Source: Fibrobacter sp. (GTDB lineage: Bacteria > Fibrobacterota > Fibrobacteria > Fibrobacterales > Fibrobacteraceae). Taken from it: a stretch of DNA of 64,000 bases. Under the pieces are notes generated by a model, which saw only the letters and a program-made list of their open reading frames with translations, made no database searches and was not told where the DNA came from. A program made the translations under genes and the position numbers. Positions 1 through 8,774 of the stretch are shown here, piece by piece; within the stretch, counting starts at the first letter, position 1; each line of letters begins with the position of its first letter. The stretch is from the NCBI GenBank assembly GCA_024398815.1, contig JAKSIL010000015.1:16270-80269 (forward strand), written 5' to 3'.

Positions 1-1679
1 TCAAAGGGAACCTTGTCGTAGAATTCCTTCTTGAGCCCGCGAACCAAAACCTTCATGTCCATGGCGCCGCAACAGGCAGCCACCTTTTGGCCAAAGCCGC
101 CCTCGACAACGCCATTTTCGAGAGTCACCAGCACCTGGTGATTTTCAGAAAAGCTCTCGAGTAGTTCTTCATCGACGCCCGTCGCAAAGCGCGGATTCAC
201 GATGGTCGCATCGATTCCGGAACGCTTGAGTTCAAGCGCCGCGGCAACCGCCACCTGGTAAAAACTTCCAAGTCCGAGGAGCGCCACGCGGCTACCCTTG
301 TGTTCCACCTTGAACGTATTCAGTTTGGAGTAGTCCTTGTCAAACACGTCGCTCCGGTGCTGCACAGCATTCGGCACGCGAATCGCCACCGGACGTTCCG
401 TCTGGTCAATCGCCCAGTCCATCATGGCCTTCAATTCCTCGACGCACGTGGGGCACAGATAAACTAAATTCGGAATATTGCTCATGAACGGGATATCGAA
501 AATGCACAAGTGGCCCGTATCGTTCATGCCGTCGGCGCCGGCGGCCGTCACAAGAATCGTCGCCGGATTGTTATTGACGCACAAGTCCTGCGAAATCTGA
601 TCGTACGTGCGCTGGATAAACGTGCTGTGAGTACTGTAAATGGCCTTCGCACCGCCCTTGGCTAGCCCGGAAGCAAACGCCACCGCATGTTCCTCGGCAA
701 TGCCCACATCGATAAACTGTTTGCCAGCCTCTTTGCGCCGCGCCGGATTGAAGCCGATTCCCACAGGGACGGCAGAATGAATCACCACCACCTTCGGGTC
801 GCTCTTGATTTTTTGCAGCAGGTACTGGCCAAGAATTTCGCCGTAACTTTCACCATTGCCCCAGTTGATTTTTCCGGTTTCGGGGTCAAAGGGGGCAGCC
901 CAATGCCAGGCTTCCTTATTTTCTTCGGCCCACTTGAGGCCCTTGCCCTTTTGCGTATGGATATGGACTACAACCGGACGCAGAGAATCCTTTACGGATT
1001 TGAAGACTTCAATCAACGAAGCGATATCGTTACCTTGTTCTAAATAGAGGTAGTCAAAGCCAAGGCTCTTGAAATAATTGTTTTCGCTTTTCCCGTTTGT
1101 GGCACGCAATTCCTTCAGGGAATCGTAGAGCCCGCCATGATTTTCGGCGATGGACATTTCGTTGTCATTCACCACCACGATGAAATTGGTACCGTATTCG
1201 CCAGCATTATCGAGGCCTTCAAACGCTTCACCGCCACTGAGGGAGCCATCGCCGATGATGGCCACCACATTCCCTTTTTCGCCCTTGATGTCGCGGGCTT
1301 TCGCGAGGCCCAACGCAAGGCTTACAGAAGTAGAAGTATGGCCAATCATGAAATGGTCGTGTTCGCTTTCTTTGGGTTCCGTGTAGCCGGTCACGTCGCC
1401 GTAATGTTCGGAATCGTAAAATGCCTGGGCACGACCCGTGAGCATTTTGTGCGTGTAGCTCTGGTGCGAAACGTCAAAGACGAATTTATCTGTAGGAGAT
1501 TCGAAAACGTAATGCAGGGCGATGGTCGCCTCTACGAAGCCCATGTTCGGGGCAAAGTGGCCACCTCGAGCGGAAACTTTTTTGATGAGCACCGTGCGAA
1601 TTTCGGCGGCGAGATTTTCGAGAGTGGCGACGTCCATTTTCTTGACATCGGCCGGAGACTTCACGCTTTCAAGAATCAT
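1..1679 (-). CDS. dxs: 1-deoxy-D-xylulose-5-phosphate synthase (C-terminus beyond window)
   Basis: Cytoplasmic thiamine-diphosphate enzyme that condenses pyruvate and glyceraldehyde 3-phosphate, the entry step of the MEP isoprenoid pathway. Reading the minus strand from the ATG at 1679 gives DVSHQSYTHKMLTGR, IGHTSTSVSLALGLA, the thiamine-diphosphate motif GDGSLSGGEAFEGLDN with NDNEMSIAENHGGLY, and later the transketolase core (GIAEEHAVAFASGLA) and a C-terminal domain (VVEGGFGQKVAACCGAMD). All are DXS hallmarks. The 3' end runs off the window, so only about 560 residues are visible. The start has a purine-rich GGGGTAGGGG upstream and lies 6 bp after the stop of the preceding lipoprotein gene, so the two are probably cotranscribed. 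Confidence 0.95.
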   Translation of the reverse strand, partial: MILESVKSPADVKKMDVATLENLAAEIRTVLIKKVSARGGHFAPNMGFVEATIALHYVFESPTDKFVFDVSHQSYTHKMLTGRAQAFYDSEHYGDVTGYTEPKESEHDHFMIGHTSTSVSLALGLAKARDIKGEKGNVVAIIGDGSLSGGEAFEGLDNAGEYGTNFIVVVNDNEMSIAENHGGLYDSLKELRATNGKSENNYFKSLGFDYLYLEQGNDIASLIEVFKSVKDSLRPVVVHIHTQKGKGLKWAEENKEAWHWAAPFDPETGKINWGNGESYGEILGQYLLQKIKSDPKVVVIHSAVPVGIGFNPARRKEAGKQFIDVGIAEEHAVAFASGLAKGGAKAIYSTHSTFIQRTYDQISQDLCVNNNPATILVTAAGADGMNDTGHLCIFDIPFMSNIPNLVYLCPTCVEELKAMMDWAIDQTERPVAIRVPNAVQHRSDVFDKDYSKLNTFKVEHKGSRVALLGLGSFYQVAVAAALELKRSGIDATIVNPRFATGVDEELLESFSENHQVLVTLENGVVEGGFGQKVAACCGAMDMKVLVRGLKKEFYDKVPF

Positions 1680-1685
1680 ATTCCC

Positions 1686-2372
1686 CTACCCCTTGGAACG
1701 GCGCGCATCCATAATAACTTCAATTTTCTTTTTATAACTGCTGTGGATAGTCTTGAGTTCATCCATCGTGAAAGTCGTCTTGGCCGAAGGATTCACCATA
1801 TTGGCAATACCTTCGCGAATTCCCATCACATAAAAATTCACATCAAATTCCTGCTCAAAATTTTTCCAGGTCGAAATGAACATTTCTCCCAACTGCACGC
1901 CCATCATGTAGGAATACTTCATGATATCCGGCGAATTTTCATCGATGGTCATCGGCTTCCCCGTGATGGGGCCCGCCAACTTGACATCGGCAGCATTGTC
2001 GCCCGCAGCACGACGCCCTTCGATTTTCTTTGCATAGAGCGAATCGACCTCGCGAATCTTTTCCGGAGTCATCTGCAATTTAAACGTCGAGTCCTTATAC
2101 TTTTTCACATCATCATTGATTCCCTGCACCATGGCGTCCATCTCCAACATTTCGCCAATCTCGTTGGGAACGTTCACATAAATCGGAGGACCATACTGCG
2201 TACCGAGCAAATACGAAAACTTTTGGTCGTCAGTCGCCGATACGGCGTTTTCGTTCGCAGTCTGTTGCGACGTCGAAACGGACGGCGGAACCGGTTTGTC
2301 AGCAGGTTTATCAGAATCACAAGCGCACACGAGCGTAAGCGAAGCCAGCAAAATCACCCATTTTAATCTCAT
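1686..2372 (-). CDS. Lipoprotein with two FKBP_N-like repeats and no PPIase domain
   Basis: A 228-residue protein with a lipoprotein signal peptide: hydrophobic stretch and lipobox ending VCAC, cysteine near residue 18. The mature part holds two copies of a helical motif, FSYLLGTQYG...DAMVQGIND at about 51-86 and YSYMMGVQLGE...FYVMGIREG at about 155-190. These resemble the N-terminal dimerisation domain (FKBP_N) of FkpA/Mip-type peptidyl-prolyl isomerases. The catalytic FKBP domain that normally follows is absent; the protein ends in a basic helix. I infer a periplasmic or outer-membrane-anchored chaperone-like or structural role without isomerase activity. It lies directly upstream of dxs in the same direction. 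Confidence 0.7.
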   Translation of the reverse strand: MRLKWVILLASLTLVCACDSDKPADKPVPPSVSTSQQTANENAVSATDDQKFSYLLGTQYGPPIYVNVPNEIGEMLEMDAMVQGINDDVKKYKDSTFKLQMTPEKIREVDSLYAKKIEGRRAAGDNAADVKLAGPITGKPMTIDENSPDIMKYSYMMGVQLGEMFISTWKNFEQEFDVNFYVMGIREGIANMVNPSAKTTFTMDELKTIHSSYKKKIEVIMDARRSKG

Positions 2373-2427
2373 ACAATCTCCTTGTAGGGGAATTCCCTAC
2401 ACAAAACTATACAAAATTATCGGCAAG

Positions 2428-3432
2428 TCAATTATTCTGCAATGCTTTTTTGTGGTCGTAGTGGGCAAATATACCCGCGAGAACAGTGCCGCTAATGGAA
2501 TGATAGGCGCAACTGATGGCACAAGGCACTACGCAAAGAACCGCTTCGGGGTGAGCAGCCACGTTCGCGGGGTCTGCAAAGAAGGCCGCCGCAAGCACCG
2601 TCGCCATGCCAGCATTCTGCACACCCACTTCGATAGCGATGGTGCGCTTTTTCGCAGTATTGAACTTGAACAGGCGACCGACACCATAGCCGAGCAAATA
2701 GCCAAGCCCGTTGTGGAAGAAAACCACCGCCAAAACCAAGAAAATGAGACCGAGACCATTCGCGAAAAGTTGCGGACGGACGGTCACGATGACGCCACCC
2801 ACAATAAGGCCAAGGCCTATGACGCTCACCGCCGGCATATTGCTTTGGATTTCCTTGAAAGCACTGCGTTTGCCAAAGAAATAGTTGCACAGAAAACCGA
2901 TGGTAATCGGAGCGACTGTTACATACAAAATATTCAAGAACATTCCAAGGGCATTCACGTTGATGCTCGTATCGGCGAGCCAAAGGACAAGCATCGGAGT
3001 CATAATCGGAGCAAGAAGCGTACTCACCATGGTCATGCTCACGGAATAAGTAACGTCGCCCTTCGCCAAAAAACTCATCACGTTGCTTGAAACACCGCCC
3101 GGGCAGCAACCCACGAGAATGATGCCCACCGCAAGATACGGATCAAGCCCGAAAATCTTGGTGAGGCCGAACGCCACGAACGGCATGATGGTGTACTGGG
3201 CCACAGCGCCAAGCAGGATGTGCCACGGGCACTTCATGAGATTCCGCAAATCCTGCGTCGTAATCGTAAGCCCCATGCTGAGCATGATGACACCCAAAAT
3301 GATGGAACTGACGTTGCCGTGAACCCAGCCGAAAAGGACCGGGGCAAAGAACGCCACAATGGCGCAGGCGATGACTACGGGAGATGTGTAAGTAGAAAGG
3401 AAGCGGCTGACAGCCCTGACAATATTAAGCAT
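2428..3432 (-). CDS. Bile acid:sodium symporter (BASS) family transporter
   Basis: A 334-residue inner-membrane protein with about ten hydrophobic segments. The family signatures are GCCPGGVSSNVMSFLAKGDV near residues 108-128 (the PGG-SSN substrate/sodium site) and EVGVQNAGMATVLA near 270, the conserved ExGxQN motif of SBF transporters. Bacterial members carry organic acids or sterol-like compounds with sodium; the substrate here cannot be told. The ATG lies only 6 nt after a TATATT box that has a TTGCCA at 17-bp spacing, so the message may be leaderless. It follows the TPR gene of the TonB operon by 41 bp in the same direction. Confidence 0.88.
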   Translation of the reverse strand: MLNIVRAVSRFLSTYTSPVVIACAIVAFFAPVLFGWVHGNVSSIILGVIMLSMGLTITTQDLRNLMKCPWHILLGAVAQYTIMPFVAFGLTKIFGLDPYLAVGIILVGCCPGGVSSNVMSFLAKGDVTYSVSMTMVSTLLAPIMTPMLVLWLADTSINVNALGMFLNILYVTVAPITIGFLCNYFFGKRSAFKEIQSNMPAVSVIGLGLIVGGVIVTVRPQLFANGLGLIFLVLAVVFFHNGLGYLLGYGVGRLFKFNTAKKRTIAIEVGVQNAGMATVLAAAFFADPANVAAHPEAVLCVVPCAISCAYHSISGTVLAGIFAHYDHKKALQNN

Positions 3433-3438
3433 GCCTAA

Positions 3439-3467
3439 AATATAGGCACTTCCATGGACTGTGGCAA
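3439..3467 (-). promoter_or_regulatory. Candidate sigma-70-type promoter of the BASS gene
   Basis: On the minus strand TTGCCA (3467-3462) and TATATT (3444-3439) are separated by exactly 17 bp. The ATG of the transporter begins 6 nt after the -10 box, so transcription would start at or next to the start codon. This would let the transporter be expressed independently of the TonB operon. Confidence 0.45.
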
Positions 3468-3473
3468 ACCGGA

Positions 3474-4496
3474 TTACTGATTTTCAAATTCCAAGATGTC
3501 AGCTTCGAGGGTCGCGTCATCCGGATAGTATTTTTGCGCCAGTTTTAACAGGCGGAGCGCTTCGTCGTCGCGTTTTTGCTGGTGCGCGTCGTAGGCCATG
3601 TTCTTGAAACCGAAAACAGCCTCGGCATTGCCATTCTTTGCAGCCAGTTCGTAGGCAAATTCCGCACGGTCCAAAAACTTGGCGTCGTAGGCCAGGTTCC
3701 CGAGGAAAATCGCGGCATCGGTAAATTTCGGATCGATTTGAAGAATGTTGTTCAAAATATCCATGGCCACGAACTGTTTGCCGTCTTCCACAAGCACGTC
3801 GGCCAACTTGTAAAGGGTATTCACATCGTCAGAGCGTACGCTCAAGGCCTCGCGATAGGCACCCGCACTCTGCTCGTATTCCTTTTTCAGGCGGTAGACG
3901 TCGCCCAGGTACACCAGGAAATCGACTTCTTCGGGATGCGCCGTGTAGCCTTCACGCACTACAGCGACTGCGCGGTCAAAGTCCTCTACGGCAATATTCG
4001 CTTCGGAAAGCTGGTAGACGATGCTGATGTCTTGCTTGTCGTAGGAATATGCTTTTTCTATCGCACGGAGAGCGCCGACCCGATCGCCGGTTTTACCGTA
4101 GGCTTCGCCTAGGTAAAGCCAACCGGAAACATTTTCCGGTTCCAGTTTCAACGCGCGGTGGTACGCCGCCACGCATTCCGGGTACTGGCGCAAACGGAAA
4201 TAGACACTCGCCATGTTGAAAAGCGCCGGTGCGAATTTTCCGCTGGAATAATCCACCGCCTTGCGGTAAGTGGCGGCGGCCTCCGGATACTTTTCGATTT
4301 GATAGTAACTGTTCGCGATGTTGAAACTGGTGGCGATCGGGTCCGCCCCGCGGGATTCCGCCTTGCGGTAAAGCACAATCGCCTGCTTGAAACGACCTTC
4401 GCGATAAAGTGCATTGGCACGGTCCATCAATTCGTACGGCGACTGCGCCGCCTGCGCCAAAATCGCAAAAAGCAGAACAAAAATCATCTTAATCAT
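3474..4496 (-). CDS. TPR-repeat periplasmic protein of the TonB/TtpC cluster
   Basis: A 340-residue protein with a short N-terminal signal peptide (to about residue 17, LAQAAQS) followed by back-to-back tetratricopeptide repeats to the C-terminus, for example YREGRFKQAIVLYRKAESRG and YFRLRQYPECVAAYHRALKL. It overlaps the end of tonB by 8 bp. TtpC-type TonB2 clusters in gammaproteobacteria typically end with a TPR protein in this position. A scaffold role in the energy-transduction complex is inferred from that synteny, not from the sequence alone. Confidence 0.85.
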   Translation of the reverse strand: MIKMIFVLLFAILAQAAQSPYELMDRANALYREGRFKQAIVLYRKAESRGADPIATSFNIANSYYQIEKYPEAAATYRKAVDYSSGKFAPALFNMASVYFRLRQYPECVAAYHRALKLEPENVSGWLYLGEAYGKTGDRVGALRAIEKAYSYDKQDISIVYQLSEANIAVEDFDRAVAVVREGYTAHPEEVDFLVYLGDVYRLKKEYEQSAGAYREALSVRSDDVNTLYKLADVLVEDGKQFVAMDILNNILQIDPKFTDAAIFLGNLAYDAKFLDRAEFAYELAAKNGNAEAVFGFKNMAYDAHQQKRDDEALRLLKLAQKYYPDDATLEADILEFENQ

Positions 4497-5133
4497 GGAA
4501 CTTCACCTCGAACGGTTGTTCCATTCCGCAGAAGGGCACCGCCTTGCCCGCCTTTTCCGCCGGTTCAAAAGTCATTCGCGAAAGGGCATCCTTCCCTGCC
4601 TGCGCAAGGCCAGTCCCCACCGGAGATTCTTCCAAAATCTTGATGTCGTAAACGCGCCCGTTCACATCCACGCAAAAACTCAATCGCAAAAGCGCATCCA
4701 TTTCCTTGTCGCGAATCTGCGCCGGCACCTGGAAACTCGGAAGCGCACGGCTATTCGGTTTCTTGTCGACATCGCCCTTTTCGGTATTCAACGCACCACC
4801 GCGGAAATCGGCCACCAGTTCATCGCTAATCGCAGCGCCGCCGCCATGACTCGCCGTACCCAGATTCATAGCCATACGCGGGCCCGCCTTGGGCGAACGC
4901 GAAGTCGCCTTTTGACGATTCGGCTTGCGGGCGGGCTTCTTCTTTTCAATTTTCTTTTCCACCTCTTCCACTTTCTTGACGGCCACTTCCGTCTTCACGT
5001 ATTTCTTTTCGTGGAAGATTTTCCCGGTCAAGAACATGTTCGCAATCGTCACCGAGAACACCAAAAGAAGACTGCTCAACACAGACACGATTAAAATCGA
5101 AAAGCGTTTTACAATCTTCGCCAAAAAAATCAT
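4489..5133 (-). CDS. tonB: TonB-family energy transducer
   Basis: A 214-residue protein with a cytoplasmic N-terminus, one membrane helix at about 12-34, a charged Lys/Glu/Pro periplasmic linker (VEEVEKKIEKKKPARKP) and a C-terminal TonB fold at about 130-214. That fold includes RLSFCVDVNGRVYDIKILEE and DALSRMTFEPAEKAGKAVPF. TonB carries proton-motive energy from ExbB/ExbD to outer-membrane receptors. A gly-rich patch and an unusual pair of cysteines sit in or next to the C-terminal domain. It starts 4 bp after exbD and overlaps the TPR gene, so it is part of a tightly coupled operon. Confidence 0.9.
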   Translation of the reverse strand: MIFLAKIVKRFSILIVSVLSSLLLVFSVTIANMFLTGKIFHEKKYVKTEVAVKKVEEVEKKIEKKKPARKPNRQKATSRSPKAGPRMAMNLGTASHGGGAAISDELVADFRGGALNTEKGDVDKKPNSRALPSFQVPAQIRDKEMDALLRLSFCVDVNGRVYDIKILEESPVGTGLAQAGKDALSRMTFEPAEKAGKAVPFCGMEQPFEVKFHD

Positions 5134-5137
5134 CTTA

Positions 5138-5542
5138 TCAATCCGCCTGGGCCGCGATGGAGACCTTTTTCACGCCAGCCAAATTGCACACGTCAATCAC
5201 CTGCACCAACACACCCGTTTCGGCGCCCTTGTCCGCAATCACAACGGCTTCCCTGTCCGGAGTTTTCGCAAGTGACTGCTTCAAGATATCCTGCAGACTC
5301 GCCAAGTCCACCTGGCGTTCGTTCATGTGAATCGTGCCTTCGCGCGTGATAGCGATGAGCAAGTTTTCCTTTTCCAGCTGGCTTGCGGTTTGCGCTTCGG
5401 GCTTTGTCACGTCGACACCCGTTTCGCGCGTAAACGAAGAAGTGACCACAAAAAAGATGAGCAAGATGAACACGATGTCCATCAAGGGGCCCATTTCGAT
5501 GCCCATGTCCTTTTTGTTTCTATGCGGTAAGTTAAATTCCAT
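5138..5542 (-). CDS. exbD: Biopolymer transport protein ExbD
   Basis: A 134-residue single-pass membrane protein. The transmembrane segment MGPLMDIVFILLIFFVVTS at about 17-35 carries the conserved proton-pathway aspartate (Asp22). The rest is the compact periplasmic ExbD/TolR domain (LLIAITREGTIHMNERQVDL; DREAVVIADKGAETGVLVQV). With the adjacent ExbB it forms the proton channel that drives TonB. The start is preceded by a hairpin repeat that separates it from exbB. Confidence 0.93.
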   Translation of the reverse strand: MEFNLPHRNKKDMGIEMGPLMDIVFILLIFFVVTSSFTRETGVDVTKPEAQTASQLEKENLLIAITREGTIHMNERQVDLASLQDILKQSLAKTPDREAVVIADKGAETGVLVQVIDVCNLAGVKKVSIAAQAD

Positions 5543-5554
5543 AAAAAATTCCTA

Positions 5555-5604
5555 GATCCCCGATCAGGTCGGGGATGACATGTTAGCCATCGTCGGGGAT
5601 GACG
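5555..5604. repeat. Palindromic intergenic repeat reaching into exbB
   Basis: ATCCCCGA (5556-5563) and TCGGGGAT (5569-5576) form a hairpin. A second half-copy, CGTCGGGGATGACG, lies at 5591-5604. The repeat covers the exbB stop codon, so the last residues of ExbB are encoded by it. GGGGAT-type hairpins like this look like dispersed intergenic elements. Confidence 0.7.
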
Positions 5605-6250
5605 TAACAGAGTTTTCCAAAATAGTGGCACCCAGTTCCAACTGTTGCTTCAAAAGTTCAATACGTTCGTCCAATCGCTGTTTCAAAAGTGTCAACGGGA
5701 ATGCGACCAAAAGTCCGCTCTGCGTAGAAATCAAGGCTTCCGAAATTCCATCGGCCATAAGCACCGGATTCTGATTTCCATACAAAGTAATAACATCAAA
5801 CGTCGAAACCATTCCCGTCACTGTTCCCAAAAGTCCTAAAAGCGGAGCCGCCGCGGCCATCACCGCCACAATGTGACTCCCCTGCTCCATATACTGCACC
5901 GTCTTTATCATGCGAACCTGCGCATAATCCCGGAGTTCCGAACGGCGTTCCAGCGCCACTTTCAAGGCACGGCGAAGTTCACGCGACAAAAGTCCGCGAC
6001 GTTTTTCCAACAGCGAAATAGACTTTCGAATACTTTCGTCACTTCCGTTACCGTTCGTCAATTCGCGACGCATAATCTCTACAGACCGGCCCACATCCTT
6101 GCGGAAAAAATCGGAACCGATGCGGAACCAACTGGAATACAGATAATAGAACCCCACAACGCCCGCAAGCAAAATGGGGAGCATCACGACGCCGCCCGCC
6201 TCGTAGGTGTTACGCACCGATTCTATGAATATGTACCAGTTGTTATTCAA
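5564..6250 (-). CDS. exbB: MotA/TolQ/ExbB proton channel protein (ExbB)
   Basis: A 228-residue protein with three predicted membrane segments (about 17-37, 128-150, 170-190). It has the family core AAPLLGLLGTVTGMVSTFDV, followed by GISEALISTQSGLLVAFPLTLL, the conserved Gly/Pro-rich channel segments of ExbB/TolQ. It pairs with ExbD and lies downstream of the longer TtpC-like paralogue. The extreme C-terminus (SSPTMANMSSPT) has no family counterpart and is encoded by the intergenic hairpin repeat at 5555-5604, so the reading frame has probably been extended by a repeat insertion. Confidence 0.9.
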   Translation of the reverse strand: MNNNWYIFIESVRNTYEAGGVVMLPILLAGVVGFYYLYSSWFRIGSDFFRKDVGRSVEIMRRELTNGNGSDESIRKSISLLEKRRGLLSRELRRALKVALERRSELRDYAQVRMIKTVQYMEQGSHIVAVMAAAAPLLGLLGTVTGMVSTFDVITLYGNQNPVLMADGISEALISTQSGLLVAFPLTLLKQRLDERIELLKQQLELGATILENSVTSSPTMANMSSPT

Positions 6251-6271
6251 TTCGCAAGTCTCACAAAATCG

Positions 6272-7843
6272 CTAGGCACTCGGGAAAATCTTGTTCAAAA
6301 GCGACATGCTCTGCACATAGAATTCGCTGATGACGCGGTCGATCTTTTCGCTCAAAAGACCATGCAAAATCATCACCGGAATGGCAATCACAAGGCCCGC
6401 TTCCGTAGTAACCAAGGCTTCGGAAATACCGCCCGCCAAAACGCGCGCATCGTTCGTACCGACTTCGGTAATCACCGTGAAGAGAGTAATGATACCCGTC
6501 ACGGTACCCAGCAACCCTAAAAGCGGAGCGATGCTTCCGATGGCCGCCAAAAGGCTCATGCGGCGTTCCAATTTCGGCTGCTCGCGGAGCAATGCCTCTT
6601 GCAAGGACTTTTCTGCGGCGTCGCGATTTTCATTCGCCTTGTTGAGCACCGCAAAAAGCACCATGGAAAGGCTCGAACACTTTTTGAGGCAGAGATTCGC
6701 AGCGTCTTCGTAACGCTTGGCCTCGACAAAAGCGTTCAACTTTTTCATAAAGCGGCGGCCCAAACGACCGCGGTACATGAGCACCAGGAATCGTTCAAGG
6801 CAAAGCAAAATCGCAAACACGGCGGCAAGCAAAAGCGGATACATCACAATGCCGCCCTTCTTGAACCAATCCTTCAGTTCCTCTTGCCAAGTAAGTTCCT
6901 TGGTATCGGAAATGGCATTTTTAACAGCCTTGTTCTGCAAAATATCCAACGGAATTTCTACAGAGACCGGCGCAGCACTAGTCGCAGCGGCATTCTCCGA
7001 AGTCAAATTCGTCGCAGAGACCGTCACCGCAGTCTTGATGCTAGCGGCCATTTCAAGAGGAAGCGCAGAATTCCATTCGAAAATCTTCCCTTGCAACGCA
7101 CCCGTGCGGAGCAAAGCCTGCACTTCGCCATTGTCGTTCGCTACTTCGCCAAGGAAAATCGTACCCAGACGCAGGCGCTTCACCTTGACATCGGGGCGCT
7201 TCCCCACCATGGAAACTTCATCGCCGTACGACTGCGAATACGTCATCTGATGGCGCATCAGCAAATCTTCCAAATAAGTGCGAGTCACGGACAAAGTATT
7301 CGGATTCTGCTTGTCGGCTTCCAACTGGGCGCCCTTCAAGCGCACCAGGCGGCCATCCATTCCGACAGGGTAATCGCCCGTCACTTCGCCGAGCGTCTTT
7401 TCCAAGGAAAGGCGCACCTGAGTATGCAAGGCGTCATAAGCGCTTTCATCGGACTTCGCCTTTTCTTCGGCATCAGTCGTCACATCCTTGCTCGCCATCA
7501 CCTCTTCGGTAACGCGGCCCAAGTCTGTCGAAAGCTTGGAATAGCGACCATCGAGTTCGCGAGTTTCATTCTGGTGTTCCTCGGTCAACTGCGATTCGGC
7601 ATAGCGCTTGGTCCAGTGAGCGGCTTCCTTCTTTTCAAGGGAATCCGCCTTTTGCAAGCGAATGCGGGTGAGCGCATCCACTTCGCGTTGCAGGTTCTTG
7701 AGTTCCACGAGTTTCAACGAATCCTGGATTCTCGCCTGTTCAGCCGCAGCCTTTTCTTCTTTGGACGAAGAACCCGGCCAGGCGAAAGCGCATGCGGAAC
7801 TGAGCAAGACAGCAGCAAATATTTTCATTCTGGAATTCATCAT
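6272..7843 (-). CDS. TtpC-like ExbB protein with long periplasmic coiled-coil domain
   Basis: A 523-residue protein. It has a signal peptide (about 1-21), a periplasmic region rich in coiled coil (about 25-145) with a small beta-rich part up to about 315, a membrane helix near 335-352 (GGIVMYPLLLAAVFAILLCL), and a C-terminal MotA/TolQ/ExbB domain. The core is IGSIAPLLGLLGTVTGIITL and GGISEALVTTEAGLVIAIPV. This layout matches TtpC of the Vibrio TonB2 system, a third ExbB-like subunit needed for that system. Its start codon overlaps the stop of the upstream DUF3450-like gene. Confidence 0.88.
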   Translation of the reverse strand: MMNSRMKIFAAVLLSSACAFAWPGSSSKEEKAAAEQARIQDSLKLVELKNLQREVDALTRIRLQKADSLEKKEAAHWTKRYAESQLTEEHQNETRELDGRYSKLSTDLGRVTEEVMASKDVTTDAEEKAKSDESAYDALHTQVRLSLEKTLGEVTGDYPVGMDGRLVRLKGAQLEADKQNPNTLSVTRTYLEDLLMRHQMTYSQSYGDEVSMVGKRPDVKVKRLRLGTIFLGEVANDNGEVQALLRTGALQGKIFEWNSALPLEMAASIKTAVTVSATNLTSENAAATSAAPVSVEIPLDILQNKAVKNAISDTKELTWQEELKDWFKKGGIVMYPLLLAAVFAILLCLERFLVLMYRGRLGRRFMKKLNAFVEAKRYEDAANLCLKKCSSLSMVLFAVLNKANENRDAAEKSLQEALLREQPKLERRMSLLAAIGSIAPLLGLLGTVTGIITLFTVITEVGTNDARVLAGGISEALVTTEAGLVIAIPVMILHGLLSEKIDRVISEFYVQSMSLLNKIFPSA

Positions 7844-8733
7844 TATTTACCGCCCTCCACCGAAAGGCTCACCGGCAGTTTTACAATCTGCGGAGGCTTC
7901 TTGGCCGTTTTCACGTCGATGGCGAACTTTACAGCCTCGCGCTCGTTCAACGTCAAATCTTCTTTCCAATCGTAGTTCGTCTTGCAAACATCACCGGAGC
8001 ATTCCGACTTGCGCACAAGTATGCCGAAGAGCGTTCCGTTTTCATCGGAGTAGACCATCCACTGGTTTCCAATGCGCAGAATTTGCGCGTTCACCAGTTC
8101 GCCGTTCTTGCGAGTCATGGGGGAATTGATGATTGCCACTTCGTCGCCGAACTTGGTTTCTTCGGCGATGAGTGACTTGAGTCTAGAAAAGCCTTCCTCT
8201 TCGGTAGCGTTCCCGGATTCCAAATCGCGGGTCAGCGACTTCGCGCGATCCAGACGGGTTTCCTTTTCCCAAGGAAGCGTCTCGGCAATCTGTTCTTCAA
8301 GTTTCTTGCTGATGGAAACGAGCGTCGCGTTCAAAGCCTTGCGCTTGCTCTTCACGTTATCCGCACGGTTCTTCGCTTTCGCCTGCTTGTTGCGCTCCTG
8401 CTGGAGTTGAGCCGCCACATCGCGAATTTTTGCGTTCAGGCTGTCGATTTCCGCCTTGCGACGTTCCGAATCGGCCTTGTAGCGCTGCTGCAAGGTCTTG
8501 TAGCGGGAATCGTCTGCGCGCAGCATGGAATCCGTTGCCGAAATCTGCTTGTTCAATTTCTGGATTTCGCTGTTCAGTTTTTCTTTTTCCAACTTCAAGT
8601 CGCGAATGTCGGAATCCGTATCGGCAAAAGTGATTGACGTAAGTAATGCCATCAAAATCACCACCAAGCCGCCGCGGCACCTCGTATTTTGTCGTTTTTT
8701 CATCTTCATATTCTTTTTAAAAATCCATTCCAT
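7843..8733 (-). CDS. DUF3450-like periplasmic coiled-coil protein
   Basis: A 296-residue protein with a basic N-terminus, a hydrophobic signal peptide ending near ITFADTDS, and a long coiled coil (about 45-150; LKLEKEKLNSEIQKLNKQI). A C-terminal domain follows (LETRLDRAKSLTRDL..., INSPMTRKNGELVNAQILRIG, GTLFGILVRKS) that resembles the DUF3450 proteins found first in TtpC/TonB2 operons. Both the family-like C-terminal segment and the gene order (coiled coil, TtpC, ExbB, ExbD, TonB, TPR) support the call. An AAAGAG sits 7 nt before the chosen ATG. ATGs nine and eleven codons further in would give a more usual signal peptide. Confidence 0.75.
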   Translation of the reverse strand: MEWIFKKNMKMKKRQNTRCRGGLVVILMALLTSITFADTDSDIRDLKLEKEKLNSEIQKLNKQISATDSMLRADDSRYKTLQQRYKADSERRKAEIDSLNAKIRDVAAQLQQERNKQAKAKNRADNVKSKRKALNATLVSISKKLEEQIAETLPWEKETRLDRAKSLTRDLESGNATEEEGFSRLKSLIAEETKFGDEVAIINSPMTRKNGELVNAQILRIGNQWMVYSDENGTLFGILVRKSECSGDVCKTNYDWKEDLTLNEREAVKFAIDVKTAKKPPQIVKLPVSLSVEGGK

Positions 8734-8774
8734 AATTTAACTCTTTCATTAAACACCTTAGACACGCAAAAGCG

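Noticed and set aside
1137..2366. 409-residue plus-strand frame across dxs and the lipoprotein
   Set aside because: Antisense shadow; His/Phe/Arg-rich composition typical of such frames.
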